DNA of 64,000 nucleotides from Onstottus_A sp036505875 (GTDB lineage: Bacteria; Acidobacteriota; Blastocatellia; UBA7656), in contig DASXSR010000360.1 in the NCBI GenBank assembly GCA_036505875.1, positions 1 to 64,000 on the forward strand. Reading direction: 5' to 3'. Each line of letters begins with the position of its first letter. Positions within the stretch are counted from its first letter, which is position 1. Below the pieces are notes generated by a model. The model worked only from the letters and a program-made list of their open reading frames with translations. It had not been told where the DNA came from and made no database searches. Shown piece after piece: positions 1 through 9,200 of the stretch. The position numbers and the translations under genes are program-made.

Positions 1-336
1 GATGTCGTCGCTCACCCGAGCGGATTAATTCAAGTGGCTACGTATGGCCGCGGCGCGTTTGAGTTGGGTGGTAGTTCGCCGACCTCGCCTCCGTCGATCA
101 GTTCAGTGAGTTTCAACGGAGTGAAGCGGCTCATGATCGAAGGGAGCGGCTTCGGCGACTCGCCAAGCGTGATCATCAACGGCGTTAACAAGAATGATTA
201 CATTGCGTCGGCTTCCGATGCTTCGATTGTAGTCACCGGCAAGATGAAGAAGCTCGGCTTGAAATCGGGCGATAACACGGTTCAAGTGATTACTGCCGAC
301 AACGTTGCGTCCAATGTATTCGTGCTCAAGGTGTAA
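1..336 (+). CDS. C-terminal end of an IPT/TIG-domain protein (5' truncated by window)
   Basis: The frame is open from the first base of the window to a TAA at 334-336, so this is the tail of a longer gene. The last 80 or so residues look like an IPT/TIG immunoglobulin-like fold: a P-x-I-S-S-V-S-F-N start, then G-F-G-D-S-P-S-V-I-I-N-G in the middle, and N-V-F-V-L-K-V at the end. Such domains usually sit at the end of secreted or surface proteins, often after beta-propeller repeats. A GTG at 34 could be read as a start but the coding phase continues upstream of it. The function of the whole protein cannot be judged from this piece. Confidence 0.6.
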   Translation, partial: DVVAHPSGLIQVATYGRGAFELGGSSPTSPPSISSVSFNGVKRLMIEGSGFGDSPSVIINGVNKNDYIASASDASIVVTGKMKKLGLKSGDNTVQVITADNVASNVFVLKV

Positions 337-380
337 AGTCTAAATTAGATTAGCCTTTGATTTCTAAACCTGAGGGACGT

Positions 381-425
<45 letters not shown>

Positions 426-568
426 TTCGACCGGGGCCTCTATCAGCGAGTGTCATGGGGTGTCATAGGCCCGTATTTATTGATGGTTCTGATGAGCCAT
501 GTTACTCGGTAATGCTGAAAGTCGCTCCAGACCCCCACAAAACCCCCACACTCGAATTCAAGATATTC

Positions 569-892
569 TTACGCAGCTTTCGAGGTTTGGACTCGTTTGA
601 TGCGCTCGTATTCAGCGCGTCGAGCGTGATGCGTGTCCCACAGATCAACGTCTTGCTGTAAGCCTAGCCACATCTCCGGCGAGGTCCCGAAAGCGCGCGC
701 CAAGCGATGGGCCATGTCAGTAGTAACGGGTCTCCGTTCGTGTAGAATCTCGCTAATAGTCCGTCGCGAGACGCCAAGCAAGCGCGCAAGCTTGTCCTGC
801 GTCAGTCCCGCTGCCGGCAAAACATCCTCGCGCAGAATCTCGCCGGGATGCGTCGGTCGTCTCTTTCGATTGTTCAGCCAATTGTTCGCCAT
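569..892 (-). CDS. HigA-family addiction-module antitoxin (orphan)
   Basis: A 107-residue protein of the HigA/VapI type: an N-terminal R-P-T-H-P-G-E-I-L-R-E-D motif followed by a Cro/C1-type helix-turn-helix (L-T-Q-D-K-L-A-R-L-L-G-V-S-R-R-T-I-S-E) at about residues 30-50. Such proteins bind their own promoter and neutralise a HigB (RelE-fold) mRNA nuclease. In the usual order higB precedes higA, but here only 53 bp separate the ATG from the end of tRNA-Cys, so there is no room for a toxin upstream. Downstream (426-568) shows no toxin either. It is therefore an orphan regulator or a relic left in the integration scar. Confidence 0.85.
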   Translation of the reverse strand: MANNWLNNRKRRPTHPGEILREDVLPAAGLTQDKLARLLGVSRRTISEILHERRPVTTDMAHRLARAFGTSPEMWLGLQQDVDLWDTHHARRAEYERIKRVQTSKAA

Positions 893-945
893 CGTTCAAA
901 TCCTTAGTGATAATCTTCAACGTGACGAGTTACATTAGGCAAGAA

Positions 946-1020
<75 letters not shown>

Positions 1021-1102
1021 ATTCTTCAAAAAGCCATCGTCAGACTAAAGAGGCGAAGGCAACTCGCGCGGGCCGCTTGAGTCTGTCCTTCGCCCTTGAA
1101 CC

Positions 1103-1178
<76 letters not shown>

Positions 1179-1264
1179 TCGGCGAATTAGATTCTATCCG
1201 CCATAATTTCATTCTGTCAAACCAATGACCAATTCAAAAGCCTGCGCCTGAGCTCCGAGTCGCG

Positions 1265-1765
1265 TTATCGGAACTTCAACTTCATCACCAGCGCGTCCTC
1301 TTGCGGAGAACGGTAATAGTCCCGGCGCCGGCCCGCAAATCTGAATCCCAGACTCTTGTACAACGACTGCGCCATTTCGTTTGAAGCCCTCACTTCAAGC
1401 AGGACTTGAGCCGCGCCTCGCCGCCGAGCCTCGTCAAGAGCGGCCTCCATCAATCTTCGACCGATTCCCATCCTGCGATACTCGCGACGCGCGGCGACAT
1501 TGTTAACGTGCAACTCGTCTTCCACAATCCAACCCGCAAAGAACCCGATCACGTCCGGTCCGGGATAGAAGTTGCGAGCGACGAACATGACCGAATTCGG
1601 ATTGGTGAACAGCTCCTGCCTGTATGAGTCGTAACCCCAGCGGTTCAGCCCGCTGGTTTCTTCGATCTCGACCACTTCGATCAAATCACGTTCGCGCATC
1701 GGCTCGATCGCGTAGGACTTGAAGATCGGCTGGTGTTCGCTGTTTGTTGCTTTACTCGTCGACAT
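1265..1765 (-). CDS. rimI: Ribosomal protein S18 alanine N-acetyltransferase-like (RimI)
   Basis: A 166-residue GNAT-fold protein. The acetyl-CoA loop R-R-M-G-I-G-R-R-L-M and the following L-L-E-V-R-A-S-N-x-x-A-Q-S-L-Y-K-S-L-G-F are the typical RimI signature. The family acetylates the N-terminus of ribosomal protein S18, though some members act on other N-termini. It lies 23 bp downstream of tsaB on the same strand, the usual tsaB-rimI order. About 20 extra residues at the N-terminus precede the conserved start of the domain, so an internal start is possible. Confidence 0.88.
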   Translation of the reverse strand: MSTSKATNSEHQPIFKSYAIEPMRERDLIEVVEIEETSGLNRWGYDSYRQELFTNPNSVMFVARNFYPGPDVIGFFAGWIVEDELHVNNVAARREYRRMGIGRRLMEAALDEARRRGAAQVLLEVRASNEMAQSLYKSLGFRFAGRRRDYYRSPQEDALVMKLKFR

Positions 1766-1788
1766 ACAGAAACCCGTACTAGACCGAG

Positions 1789-2556
1789 CTACTCGGAACC
1801 GATGCTCCGTTTGATCTTAGAACCAAGAAGCCCCAACGACAACTTTATTTCTGCTTCTGAGGGCCGAACATAACAAGCCCTCAAGGTTTCCGGTGTCTCC
1901 ACCTCGCCGCGCGCATACTTCAAAAAGGCAAGTCCCGCGATCGCCTCGGCATAGCAGGGGGGCTGTCCCGCGAGTCGATTGCCCACGTGCGCCAGATCCG
2001 GAGCTTCCGCTCCGTCGCCGGCAAACGTAACCGTCTTCACACCAGCGACACGCTCGAGCGCAAGTTTGAAGCTTGAGACCATGGGTTCGTTTTGAGCGAC
2101 GGGCACGCCGTCGCGGTCGAATGAGAACAACTGAGAATATACTTCGCACTTGTATGCGTTCACCAGCGCGCAAACCTCAGTCGCAGGCCGCGCGCCAAAA
2201 GCCGCCGCTTCGAGGGAAGTGATGCCAACAATCGATTTGTTGGTGGCCGAGGCTAGCCCCTTCATCGCAGCCATCCCAACCCTCAGCCCTGTGAATCCAC
2301 CCGGCCCACGACACACCGCAAACAAATCCACATCGCTTGTTGCGACGCCGACTTGTGTCAGCAGCGACTGAATTTCGGTCCACAGTTTCTCTGAGCGTTT
2401 TTCATCCGCCGGCGTGCGAACGGAATTCAACAAGGCAGCGCCTTTGGCAACGGCGATGCTCGTCGCTTTGGTCGACGTGTCAAGCGCGAGAATGATCGGT
2501 TCTGATATTGTGAATTCTTTATTGCTCAAGGACTCTGAACAAGTTTGACCTGTCAA
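1789..2556 (-). CDS. tsaB: tRNA threonylcarbamoyladenosine biosynthesis protein TsaB
   Basis: An ASKHA-fold protein of about 250 residues with the N-terminal signature I-I-L-A-L-D-T-S-T-K-A-T-S-I-A-V-A and the C-R-G-P-G-G-F-T-G-L-R-V-G motif at about 85-97. TsaB is the inactive paralogue that scaffolds TsaD in the complex making t6A37 on ANN-decoding tRNAs. There is no ATG before the conserved domain. The longest frame begins at a TTG (2556), but that codon lies at the expected transcription start of the promoter at 2563-2591. A second in-frame TTG at 2529 leaves a normal leader, so the true start may be 2529. rimI follows directly. Confidence 0.92.
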   Translation of the reverse strand: MTGQTCSESLSNKEFTISEPIILALDTSTKATSIAVAKGAALLNSVRTPADEKRSEKLWTEIQSLLTQVGVATSDVDLFAVCRGPGGFTGLRVGMAAMKGLASATNKSIVGITSLEAAAFGARPATEVCALVNAYKCEVYSQLFSFDRDGVPVAQNEPMVSSFKLALERVAGVKTVTFAGDGAEAPDLAHVGNRLAGQPPCYAEAIAGLAFLKYARGEVETPETLRACYVRPSEAEIKLSLGLLGSKIKRSIGSE

Positions 2557-2562
2557 CAGGCG

Positions 2563-2591
2563 ATTATATATTCTGCCTGTGGCCGAAACAA
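2563..2591 (-). promoter_or_regulatory. Sigma-70 promoter for tsaB-rimI
   Basis: On the minus strand, TTGTTT (2591-2586) and a consensus TATAAT (2568-2563) are separated by 17 bp. The predicted transcript starts near 2556, just upstream of tsaB. mutS diverges from the same 74-bp gap. Confidence 0.55.
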
Positions 2592-2630
2592 CCTACTGGC
2601 CGTTGGCCACTGACCTACTGACAACTAATC

Positions 2631-5297
2631 ATGCAGCCACCTACGCCAATGCTCAGGCAGTATCAGGAGATCAAGCGACAGCATCCGGGCACGCTCCTGT
2701 TCTTTCGGCTCGGTGATTTTTACGAGTTGTTCTTCGACGACGCGATGATCGGCTCGAAGGAGCTCGAGATCACGCTGACCGCTCGTCATCGCGAGCGCGG
2801 AAATCCAGTGCCGATGTGTGGCGTACCTTACCACGCGGCAGGAGGCTACATTGCCAAGCTAGTGCGCAAGGGCTATCGAGTCGCAATTTGCGATCAGACA
2901 GAAGACCCGAAGAAAACAACCAAGCTCGTGCGCCGCGAGGTCGTGCGGGTTATCACGCCGGGAACGGCCATCGATTCGCAGTTGCTTGACGCTCGAGAGA
3001 ACAGCTACCTGGCGTCGGTGGTCGGCGCCGGCTCGGGGATGGCGGCAGCGTTTTTGGACGTGTCCACAGGTGAGTTCCTTGCGGTTCAGTTCACCGGCGA
3101 GACAGCCTGGCAGCGAGTGCTCGAGCAGGTAGAGTCCTTCGGTCCGCGCGAGATCATCTTTCCAAAATCTCTCGAGCCCTTGTTCAAATCCGGGCAGAAG
3201 ACAGAGGCTTTAAACAACGACCTTACAGCCGAAGTCGATGCAGCGACAGGCGGGTTTAGCTTCTCGGGATACCAACCCGCGCTGAATCCTGTCGATGAAT
3301 GGTTTTTCTCATTCGAGCGCGCGCGAGAACTGCTGCTATCTCACTTCGATGTTGCGTCGCTTGAAGGTTTCGGTCTTGGCGGGCGGGATCTGGCGGTCGC
3401 CGCGGCGGGTGGCGTGCTTCACTACGTTCGCGAGACACAGAAAGACAAGGCAGCACACATCACCGGACTGTCTCACTTCGAGCCGAGCGACTATCTGATC
3501 CTCGACCAAACAACAGTGCGCAATCTCGAACTGGTCGAAGCGCTTGACGGCTCGCGAACACGGACACTCATTGGAGTGATCGATGAAACAATCACCGGCA
3601 TGGGTTCGCGACTGCTGAAGAGTTGGCTTCTGCGGCCTTCGATGAAACTGGGCGAATTGAACGCGCGCCTGGACGCGGTTCAAGAATTAAGGAACGCGTT
3701 GATCTTGCGGGATCGGCTGCGTTCTGAGCTCAAGAGCATAGTCGATCTGGAACGTTTGATGTCGCGCATAAGTCTTGGCCGGGCCAACGCTCGGGATCTG
3801 GTCGCGCTGAAAACCTCGGCGGATTCAATACCTCACATCAAAGAGATGCTCGCTGATGCGACGGCTTCGCTGCTTGAAGTGGCGGCCGAGAACCTGGATG
3901 AGCTTCAGGACCTGCGCGGGTTGATCGGTAACAGCATCGCTGAGGATCCGCCTGCGACGCTGACCGATGGAGGTTACATTCGCGAAGGCTACAACACGGA
4001 GCTTGACGAGTTACGCGGCCTTGCGACATCCAGCAAGAGCTTCATCGCAGGCATTGAATCGCGCGAACGAGCGCGAACGGGCATCTCATCGCTCAAGGTC
4101 AAGTTCAACAACGTGTTCGGCTACTTCATCGAAGTCAGCAAGTCAAACTTGAAGAGCGTGCCGGGGGACTATGAGCGCAAGCAGACGCTCGCCAACGCCG
4201 AGCGCTACACCACGCCCGAGTTAAAAGAATATGAGGCGAAGGTGCTGGGAGCCGAAGAACGAATCAGCGAGATCGAGCAGCAGCTTTTTGCTGAGATCAG
4301 ACAAGCCGTCTCGGTTGAGACAAAACGGGTGCAAGCGGTCGCTCACGCGCTTGCAATTCTCGACGTTCTGTTGTCGCTTGCCGAAGTAGCCGCTCGGCGA
4401 AACTACTGCCGACCTGTGCTTACCGAAGACGACGAGATCTACATAAGAACGGGTCGCCATCCAGTGATCGAAGCAACGGGCGAACGATTTATTCCTAACG
4501 ATACATATTTGAACAACTCAACCGATCGGTTGTTGATCATTACTGGTCCGAACATGGGCGGAAAATCCGTCTATCTCAGACAAGCCGCGTTGATTGCGAT
4601 TCTCGCTCAGATCGGCTCTTTCGTGCCGGCAGAAGAGGCGCGCGTCGCGATTCTCGATCGGGTGTTCACTCGCGTTGGGGCGTCGGATAGCCTGGCGCGA
4701 GGACGCTCGACTTTCATGGTCGAGATGACCGAGACCGCGAATATTCTGAACACCGCGACGCCGCGAAGCCTGATTCTGCTTGATGAAGTAGGCCGAGGCA
4801 CCTCGACCTTTGATGGTTTGTCGTTGGCCTGGGCGATTGCTGAATACCTTCACGACAATCCACAGCACGCAGCAAAGACATTGTTCGCGACGCACTATCA
4901 CGAGATGACTGAGCTTGCGAAGCTCCTGCCGGGTGTTCGCAACTATCAGATGGCAGTCAAGGAATCGGGCGGCACGATTGTTTTTCTGCGACGTGTGGTC
5001 GAAGGCACAGCCTCGAAGTCTTATGGAATCGAAGTGGCTCGCCTTGCGGGTTTGCCTCGGACGGTGACCGAACGAGCCAGAGAGATTCTTTCAAACCTTG
5101 AAGCTAATGAGTTGGATGTGATGGGCAAGCCAAAGTTCGCTCGACATCTGCCGTCTCGAAAGGCCGCGCCTCAACCGACGTTGTTTGAAGCTGCGAATGA
5201 TGCAGTGGTTGACGAGCTGCGGAATCTCGACACGGGGTCGCTTGCGCCGGACCAGGCTGTGGATGTTTTGAGGCGCCTGAAGGAACGATTGATGTAA
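2631..5297 (+). CDS. mutS: DNA mismatch repair protein MutS
   Basis: An 888-residue full-length MutS1. The mismatch-reading F-Y-E motif is at residues 30-32 (G-D-F-Y-E-L-F). The Walker A motif G-P-N-M-G-G-K-S lies near 637-645, followed by the Walker B/D-loop region L-L-D-E-V-G-R-G-T-S-T-F-D-G and the A-T-H-Y-H-E-M switch histidine. MutS recognises base mismatches and small loops and recruits MutL, which is not in this window. The C-terminal tail of about 80 residues resembles the dimer/tetramer region of MutS. The start ATG has no strong Shine-Dalgarno site but matches the usual family N-terminus. A glycosyltransferase follows after 22 bp. Confidence 0.98.
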   Translation: MQPPTPMLRQYQEIKRQHPGTLLFFRLGDFYELFFDDAMIGSKELEITLTARHRERGNPVPMCGVPYHAAGGYIAKLVRKGYRVAICDQTEDPKKTTKLVRREVVRVITPGTAIDSQLLDARENSYLASVVGAGSGMAAAFLDVSTGEFLAVQFTGETAWQRVLEQVESFGPREIIFPKSLEPLFKSGQKTEALNNDLTAEVDAATGGFSFSGYQPALNPVDEWFFSFERARELLLSHFDVASLEGFGLGGRDLAVAAAGGVLHYVRETQKDKAAHITGLSHFEPSDYLILDQTTVRNLELVEALDGSRTRTLIGVIDETITGMGSRLLKSWLLRPSMKLGELNARLDAVQELRNALILRDRLRSELKSIVDLERLMSRISLGRANARDLVALKTSADSIPHIKEMLADATASLLEVAAENLDELQDLRGLIGNSIAEDPPATLTDGGYIREGYNTELDELRGLATSSKSFIAGIESRERARTGISSLKVKFNNVFGYFIEVSKSNLKSVPGDYERKQTLANAERYTTPELKEYEAKVLGAEERISEIEQQLFAEIRQAVSVETKRVQAVAHALAILDVLLSLAEVAARRNYCRPVLTEDDEIYIRTGRHPVIEATGERFIPNDTYLNNSTDRLLIITGPNMGGKSVYLRQAALIAILAQIGSFVPAEEARVAILDRVFTRVGASDSLARGRSTFMVEMTETANILNTATPRSLILLDEVGRGTSTFDGLSLAWAIAEYLHDNPQHAAKTLFATHYHEMTELAKLLPGVRNYQMAVKESGGTIVFLRRVVEGTASKSYGIEVARLAGLPRTVTERAREILSNLEANELDVMGKPKFARHLPSRKAAPQPTLFEAANDAVVDELRNLDTGSLAPDQAVDVLRRLKERLM

Positions 5298-5319
5298 CAC
5301 TACTGCCAGGCGCGACTCG

Positions 5320-6090
5320 ATGAAAATCACCGCAACAGTCATTACCTTCAACGAAGAGCACAACATCGCCGCCGCGCTCGAATCTCTGTCGTGGGCCGAC
5401 GAGATCATCGTCGTCGATTCGGAGAGCACTGATCGCACGGTCGAGATCGCTCGAAGCTTCACCGATCGCGTGTTTGTGCGACCTTGGCCTGGTTATTCTG
5501 CTCAAAAGAACTTCGCCGCGCACCAAGCAGTCAACGATTGGATCTTGAGTCTCGACGCGGACGAACGAATTTCTCCCGAGTTGGCTCGCGAGATAGAGCA
5601 GCTCAAGCAACGCGACGAACCGACAGCGTCGGCATTCGAGATGCCACGTTTAACGTTTTATCTGGGACGTTGGATCAAGCATTCGGGCTGGCGGCCAGAT
5701 TACAAGCTGCGCCTCTATGATCGAAGATGTGGCCGCTGGCGGGGCGACTACGTGCACGAGACTCTTGAATTAGACGGAAAAGTGGAAAGGCTTGCCGGAA
5801 ACATCCTGCACTACACGGTGCGCGATGCATCCGAGCATCACTTGAGGATGGATCGTTACACCACGCTGGCTGCGAAGCAGGCTTATGCGCAAGGCAAACG
5901 AGCCACGTACATCCAACTGTCACTCTCGCCGGTAGCAGCGTTCCTGAGCTCCTATTTTTTCAAGCTGGGCTTCCTCGACGGCGTAGCGGGGCTGGCAATC
6001 GCGCGCTTCGCCGCGCATTACGAGTTCCTGAAGAAGCTCAAACTATGGGAGATGAGGAAGGCAGACAATAGACGGGATTCGCAGGCTTGA
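5320..6090 (+). CDS. Family 2 glycosyltransferase, WaaE/KdtX-like
   Basis: A 256-residue GT-A fold enzyme that starts directly with the family motif I-T-A-T-V-I-T-F-N-E-E-H-N-I and has D-E-I-I-V-V-D-S-x-S-T-D-R-T and the metal-binding L-S-L-D-A-D-E-R. The layout (W-I-K-H-S-G-W-R-P-D-Y-K-L-R-L-Y-D-R, then Y-V-H-E-T-L) is that of LPS-core type glucosyltransferases such as WaaE. A hydrophobic region near residues 195-225 suggests association with the inner membrane. The sugar and acceptor are unknown. It lies 22 bp after mutS and may be co-transcribed with it, though a functional link is unlikely. Confidence 0.85.
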   Translation: MKITATVITFNEEHNIAAALESLSWADEIIVVDSESTDRTVEIARSFTDRVFVRPWPGYSAQKNFAAHQAVNDWILSLDADERISPELAREIEQLKQRDEPTASAFEMPRLTFYLGRWIKHSGWRPDYKLRLYDRRCGRWRGDYVHETLELDGKVERLAGNILHYTVRDASEHHLRMDRYTTLAAKQAYAQGKRATYIQLSLSPVAAFLSSYFFKLGFLDGVAGLAIARFAAHYEFLKKLKLWEMRKADNRRDSQA

Positions 6091-6231
6091 GAACTTCGTT
6101 TGTAAGATGTCTCGCTGTGGTGTTATACAAAAGAAATCTGACCGAAGCATAGACGAAATCCATAATCGGGTTATGGCTTGGAAGAGCAGACAAAAATAAA
6201 CCAACTGCATAACGAGTGAGTTTGGGCGCAA

Positions 6232-6942
6232 ATGCGAAATATGCGAAAAACAGTTTTCCTCATCGTACTGTTTTCCCTTGCTTTAGTTTGCCAGGCAGAG
6301 GACCGACCAGGGCGCTTTTGGCTTAGAGTGCTCAGCGAGAAGGGCAAACAGATTAAACCAGTTAACGGAATCGTTCCTTGGAAAAGCTCTTCACGATTAC
6401 GGCTCGTAGTCTGCTTGCGAGCGGCGAACCTCTCTGACGGATCTGAAAGCCTGGACATTCGTTCTCTCAACCAACATCCTGACTATTGGGAACATAGACC
6501 GCCAGCCAACGTAACACTCAAGGTTGAGCGCCTTAACGGGAATTCGTCTGCTAAGCAAAAGACTCGTGTTTACTCTCCTGGCGGCGGTGTGAACCTGCAT
6601 AGGCATGAGCTTTATGTTGATTTGGATATACTTGAGGCCGATCCCATTAGGGAGTCCAAATTACGTGAAATTGCACAATGGTTCTATCGTGCGCGCGAAA
6701 AGAATCCTGCTCTTCCACCGATCGAACAGGAGCCTTATCTTACCGGAATCATTTCTTACCTAGATGAGTCGTACATTTATATCCCGCCCGGCCGCTACCG
6801 TATTGTCGCTCACTTCCGACCGAACACACGTAGTATTTGGCCGGTCGATTTAGATAGTGAACCGCTTACAATCGACGTTGAGCAGGCGGGCGATTCTCTT
6901 GAAAAGCTAAAGAAGGGATTAATGGAGAACATCAATAAATAA
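6232..6942 (+). CDS. Secreted protein of unknown function
   Basis: A 236-residue protein with an N-terminal signal peptide (R-K-T-V-F-L-I-V-L-F-S-L-A-L-V-C-Q-A, cleavage probably after Q-A at about 21). I do not recognise the mature part. It contains a stretch (about 175-205) rich in Tyr and Pro, Y-L-D-E-S-Y-I-Y-I-P-P-G-R-Y-R-I-V-A-H-F, that resembles a beta-sandwich strand pair as in surface or periplasmic domains. A second ATG at 6241 gives a cleaner signal peptide and could be the real start. The gene and its 5' flank look more AT-rich than the neighbours, which may mean recent acquisition. It ends 6 bp from the convergent glycosyltransferase gene. Confidence 0.6.
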   Translation: MRNMRKTVFLIVLFSLALVCQAEDRPGRFWLRVLSEKGKQIKPVNGIVPWKSSSRLRLVVCLRAANLSDGSESLDIRSLNQHPDYWEHRPPANVTLKVERLNGNSSAKQKTRVYSPGGGVNLHRHELYVDLDILEADPIRESKLREIAQWFYRAREKNPALPPIEQEPYLTGIISYLDESYIYIPPGRYRIVAHFRPNTRSIWPVDLDSEPLTIDVEQAGDSLEKLKKGLMENINK

Positions 6943-6948
6943 TCCCTG

Positions 6949-8064
6949 TCAATCTGCTCTATCCAGGTCCGCGATTACTTCCATGTATAGCGATTCGATT
7001 CGATCGATGATCTGCTCGCGTCCGAATCGAATATAAACATCTCGCTGGCCTTGCGCGGCCAATCTCTCGCGAAGCGGCGCGTCAGAAACCAACCACAGCA
7101 GCTTGTCAGATAACGCGCGAACGTCGCGCACGGGAAAGAGCAGCCCGGTTGTGTTGTCTTTTATTATCCCGGCAATGCCGCCGACGTTCGACGCCAGCAC
7201 CGCACGGCGCGCAGCCAGCGCTTCGATCGTCACCAGCGAGAAGCCTTCATCCCACGACGGAACGACTACCACGTCTACCGCCGCTAGCAGCTGAGGTATA
7301 TGACGAACGTGACCCATAAACCTGAACTTGTCCCCGACGCCTAATGACGCCGCGAGCTGCTTCAGGCTTCCGGTGAAAGTCTGTTCCTCTTCCTGTTCTT
7401 CGCCCACAATCAAAAACTCCACGTCCGAGCGCATGCGCCCAACAGTTGCCGCAGCCCTAAAGAATTCTTCCTGACCCTTTGCCGGAGTCACCTGTCCGAT
7501 GCACGCGACGACTATGTTGGCTCGCAGCCGAAACATAGCTCGCGCGGCATCGCGATCGATCGGCTTGAAGCGCTCGGGATCGATCCAGTTCGGTAAAGTG
7601 TGGACGCGCTCGGCCGGGAGCGCGAGTCGCTCAATGACTGACTCACGCACACTGTCGGATACCGCGATGACTGCCGACACGTCGCGCAGCATCCAGCGAT
7701 AAAGCGCGTTGCGCTTGAGCGGCAAGTAATGATGCCGAGTCAAGATCAGTTTGACGCCCTTAGTTTGTCGGCAGGCCAGCGCCGCGACAAGGTAGTCGCG
7801 GCCCATGTGGGCATGCACGATGTCAATGCCGTGCTCGTTGACCAGCTCAGCGATCTCGCGCGCGGACTGGAGGTCGAGCGAGTTCCGAAGCGGCATCTCG
7901 TGCCATGACGCGATCACTCCGGCCAGCGCGCCCCGCAAAGGGCTGTCGGGTCTGACAGCCAAATAAACCGCGTGCCCACGTTCAGTCAATCCGCGCACAA
8001 GATCGGCGACATGGACTTCGCCACCTCCCATCTCGCTCGCCGAACAAACCTGGAGGATTTTCAT
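6949..8064 (-). CDS. Family 4 glycosyltransferase (GT-B fold)
   Basis: About 371 residues. The N-terminal Rossmann half opens with M-K-I-L-Q-V-C-S-A-S-E-M-G-G-G-E-V-H-V, the usual glycine-rich acceptor-side loop. The C-terminal half has V-V-V-P-S-W-D-E-G-F-S-L-V-T-I-E-A-L-A, the E-x7-E donor-binding motif of GT4 enzymes. It probably transfers a sugar from a nucleotide donor to an envelope polysaccharide or LPS intermediate at the cytoplasmic face. The frame extends to 8091, but the ATG at 8064 is preferred because it has AAGG just upstream and matches the family start. It diverges from the end-joining block. Confidence 0.85.
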   Translation of the reverse strand: MKILQVCSASEMGGGEVHVADLVRGLTERGHAVYLAVRPDSPLRGALAGVIASWHEMPLRNSLDLQSAREIAELVNEHGIDIVHAHMGRDYLVAALACRQTKGVKLILTRHHYLPLKRNALYRWMLRDVSAVIAVSDSVRESVIERLALPAERVHTLPNWIDPERFKPIDRDAARAMFRLRANIVVACIGQVTPAKGQEEFFRAAATVGRMRSDVEFLIVGEEQEEEQTFTGSLKQLAASLGVGDKFRFMGHVRHIPQLLAAVDVVVVPSWDEGFSLVTIEALAARRAVLASNVGGIAGIIKDNTTGLLFPVRDVRALSDKLLWLVSDAPLRERLAAQGQRDVYIRFGREQIIDRIESLYMEVIADLDRAD

Positions 8065-8167
8065 GTGAGCCTTCGAAATGTCGGCAATCACAATACTGCG
8101 CGATTAGGATTTTCGCCATAGCCTCAAGAACCCTTCTGGAACCCGAAGTGCTTTAGTTGTGAGAGTG

Positions 8168-8353
8168 ATGGCGAAAGCCCAACGCAAATTGCGATGGTGG
8201 CTCTCAGCAGACGGCGAAATCTGTTCTGAATGCGGGCAGTCGTACGCATATGAAACGGAGTACCGGTGCGTTGCGTGCGATCTCCCAGTCTGTTCACTGT
8301 GCGCTGACGGCGGCGCAAGCGAGTTGTTTTGTATCCATTGCGAGAGCTTCTAA
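8168..8353 (+). CDS. Small Cys-rich zinc-binding-type protein
   Basis: About 61 residues with C-S-E-C-G, C-V-A-C-D, C-S-L-C and C-I-H-C pairs, eight cysteines in four CxxC knuckles, enough for two zinc sites. The rest is short and charged. A GTG at 8159 is an alternative start. It stops 15 bp before the first Ku gene on the same strand, so it probably belongs to that operon. The family is not one I can name. A nucleic-acid or protein adaptor role is only a guess. Confidence 0.65.
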   Translation: MAKAQRKLRWWLSADGEICSECGQSYAYETEYRCVACDLPVCSLCADGGASELFCIHCESF

Positions 8354-8368
8354 AGGCGGTGATTGAGA

Positions 8369-9154
8369 ATGTCCGCTCGCGCAATCTGGAAAGCTAAGCT
8401 GAAACTAAACGGGACACGCATTCCAGTTGACTTGTATTCGGCTGTAGCGGATCGAACCGTTCATTTCAACATCCTCGAGGAGAAAACAATGACCCGGGTC
8501 AAACAGCACATGGTTGATCCGGAGTCAGGAAAGGAAGTTCCCGCTGACGAGATTCGCAAGGCCTACCAGGTCGAGCCTGGCACGTTTGTAATCCTGAACG
8601 ACGACGAGCTTGAGAGCCTCGAGCCTGAACCTTCGCGCGAGATTGAAATAACCCACTTTGTGCCGCCCGCAAGTGTTGATGCTCAAATGTTTGAGCGCCC
8701 TTATTATCTCGGACCCGACGGAGATCAGGAGGCATATTTCGCGCTCGCCGAGGCGCTTAACAGCAAAGGGAAAGAAGGGATCGCGCGGTGGATTATGCGT
8801 AAGAAGGAGTACTCGGGTGTCCTGCGTGCAGAAGGAGATTATCTCTTTCTCGTGACTCTGCGAGATCCGAAACAAGTTGTTTCAGCGAAAGACCTTCCGA
8901 CGCACGCCGGGCGCGACTTGGATCAGAAGGAACTGAAGATGGCTACGCAGCTTGTCGAAGCGCTCGAAGGCGACTTCGATCCCACTGAGTTTCGCGACGA
9001 GTATCGTGACCGAGTGCTTGAGTTCATCGAAAGGAAAGCGAAGTCCAAAGCGCCCAAGCTGCATGTCGTGCGATCAAAACGCGCGACGACCTCGCTTGAA
9101 AGCGCGCTCGACAGAAGCATCAAGCAGTTGAAGAAGGAGAAGAAGGCTGCCTAA
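8369..9154 (+). CDS. ku: Non-homologous end joining protein Ku (copy 1)
   Basis: A 261-residue bacterial Ku. It starts S-A-R-A-I-W-K-A-K-L-K-L and has the family elements P-V-D-L-Y-S-A, H-M-V-D-P-E-S-G-K-E-V-P, Y-x-V-E-P-G-x-F-V-I-L-N-D-D-E-L and Y-Y-L-G-P-D-G-D. The C-terminal 60 residues are Lys-rich, as in the DNA-end and ligase contacting tail. Ku dimers thread onto double-strand ends and recruit the LigD ligase. The ATG at 8369 is chosen over a TTG at 8363 because an AGGCGG site lies upstream. A second Ku follows after 46 bp, and the two are clearly divergent in sequence. Confidence 0.95.
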   Translation: MSARAIWKAKLKLNGTRIPVDLYSAVADRTVHFNILEEKTMTRVKQHMVDPESGKEVPADEIRKAYQVEPGTFVILNDDELESLEPEPSREIEITHFVPPASVDAQMFERPYYLGPDGDQEAYFALAEALNSKGKEGIARWIMRKKEYSGVLRAEGDYLFLVTLRDPKQVVSAKDLPTHAGRDLDQKELKMATQLVEALEGDFDPTEFRDEYRDRVLEFIERKAKSKAPKLHVVRSKRATTSLESALDRSIKQLKKEKKAA

Positions 9155-9200
9155 ACGAGCTGAAAAGAACGGCGACGAAGAACGTAGCGGTGCTAGGCCA

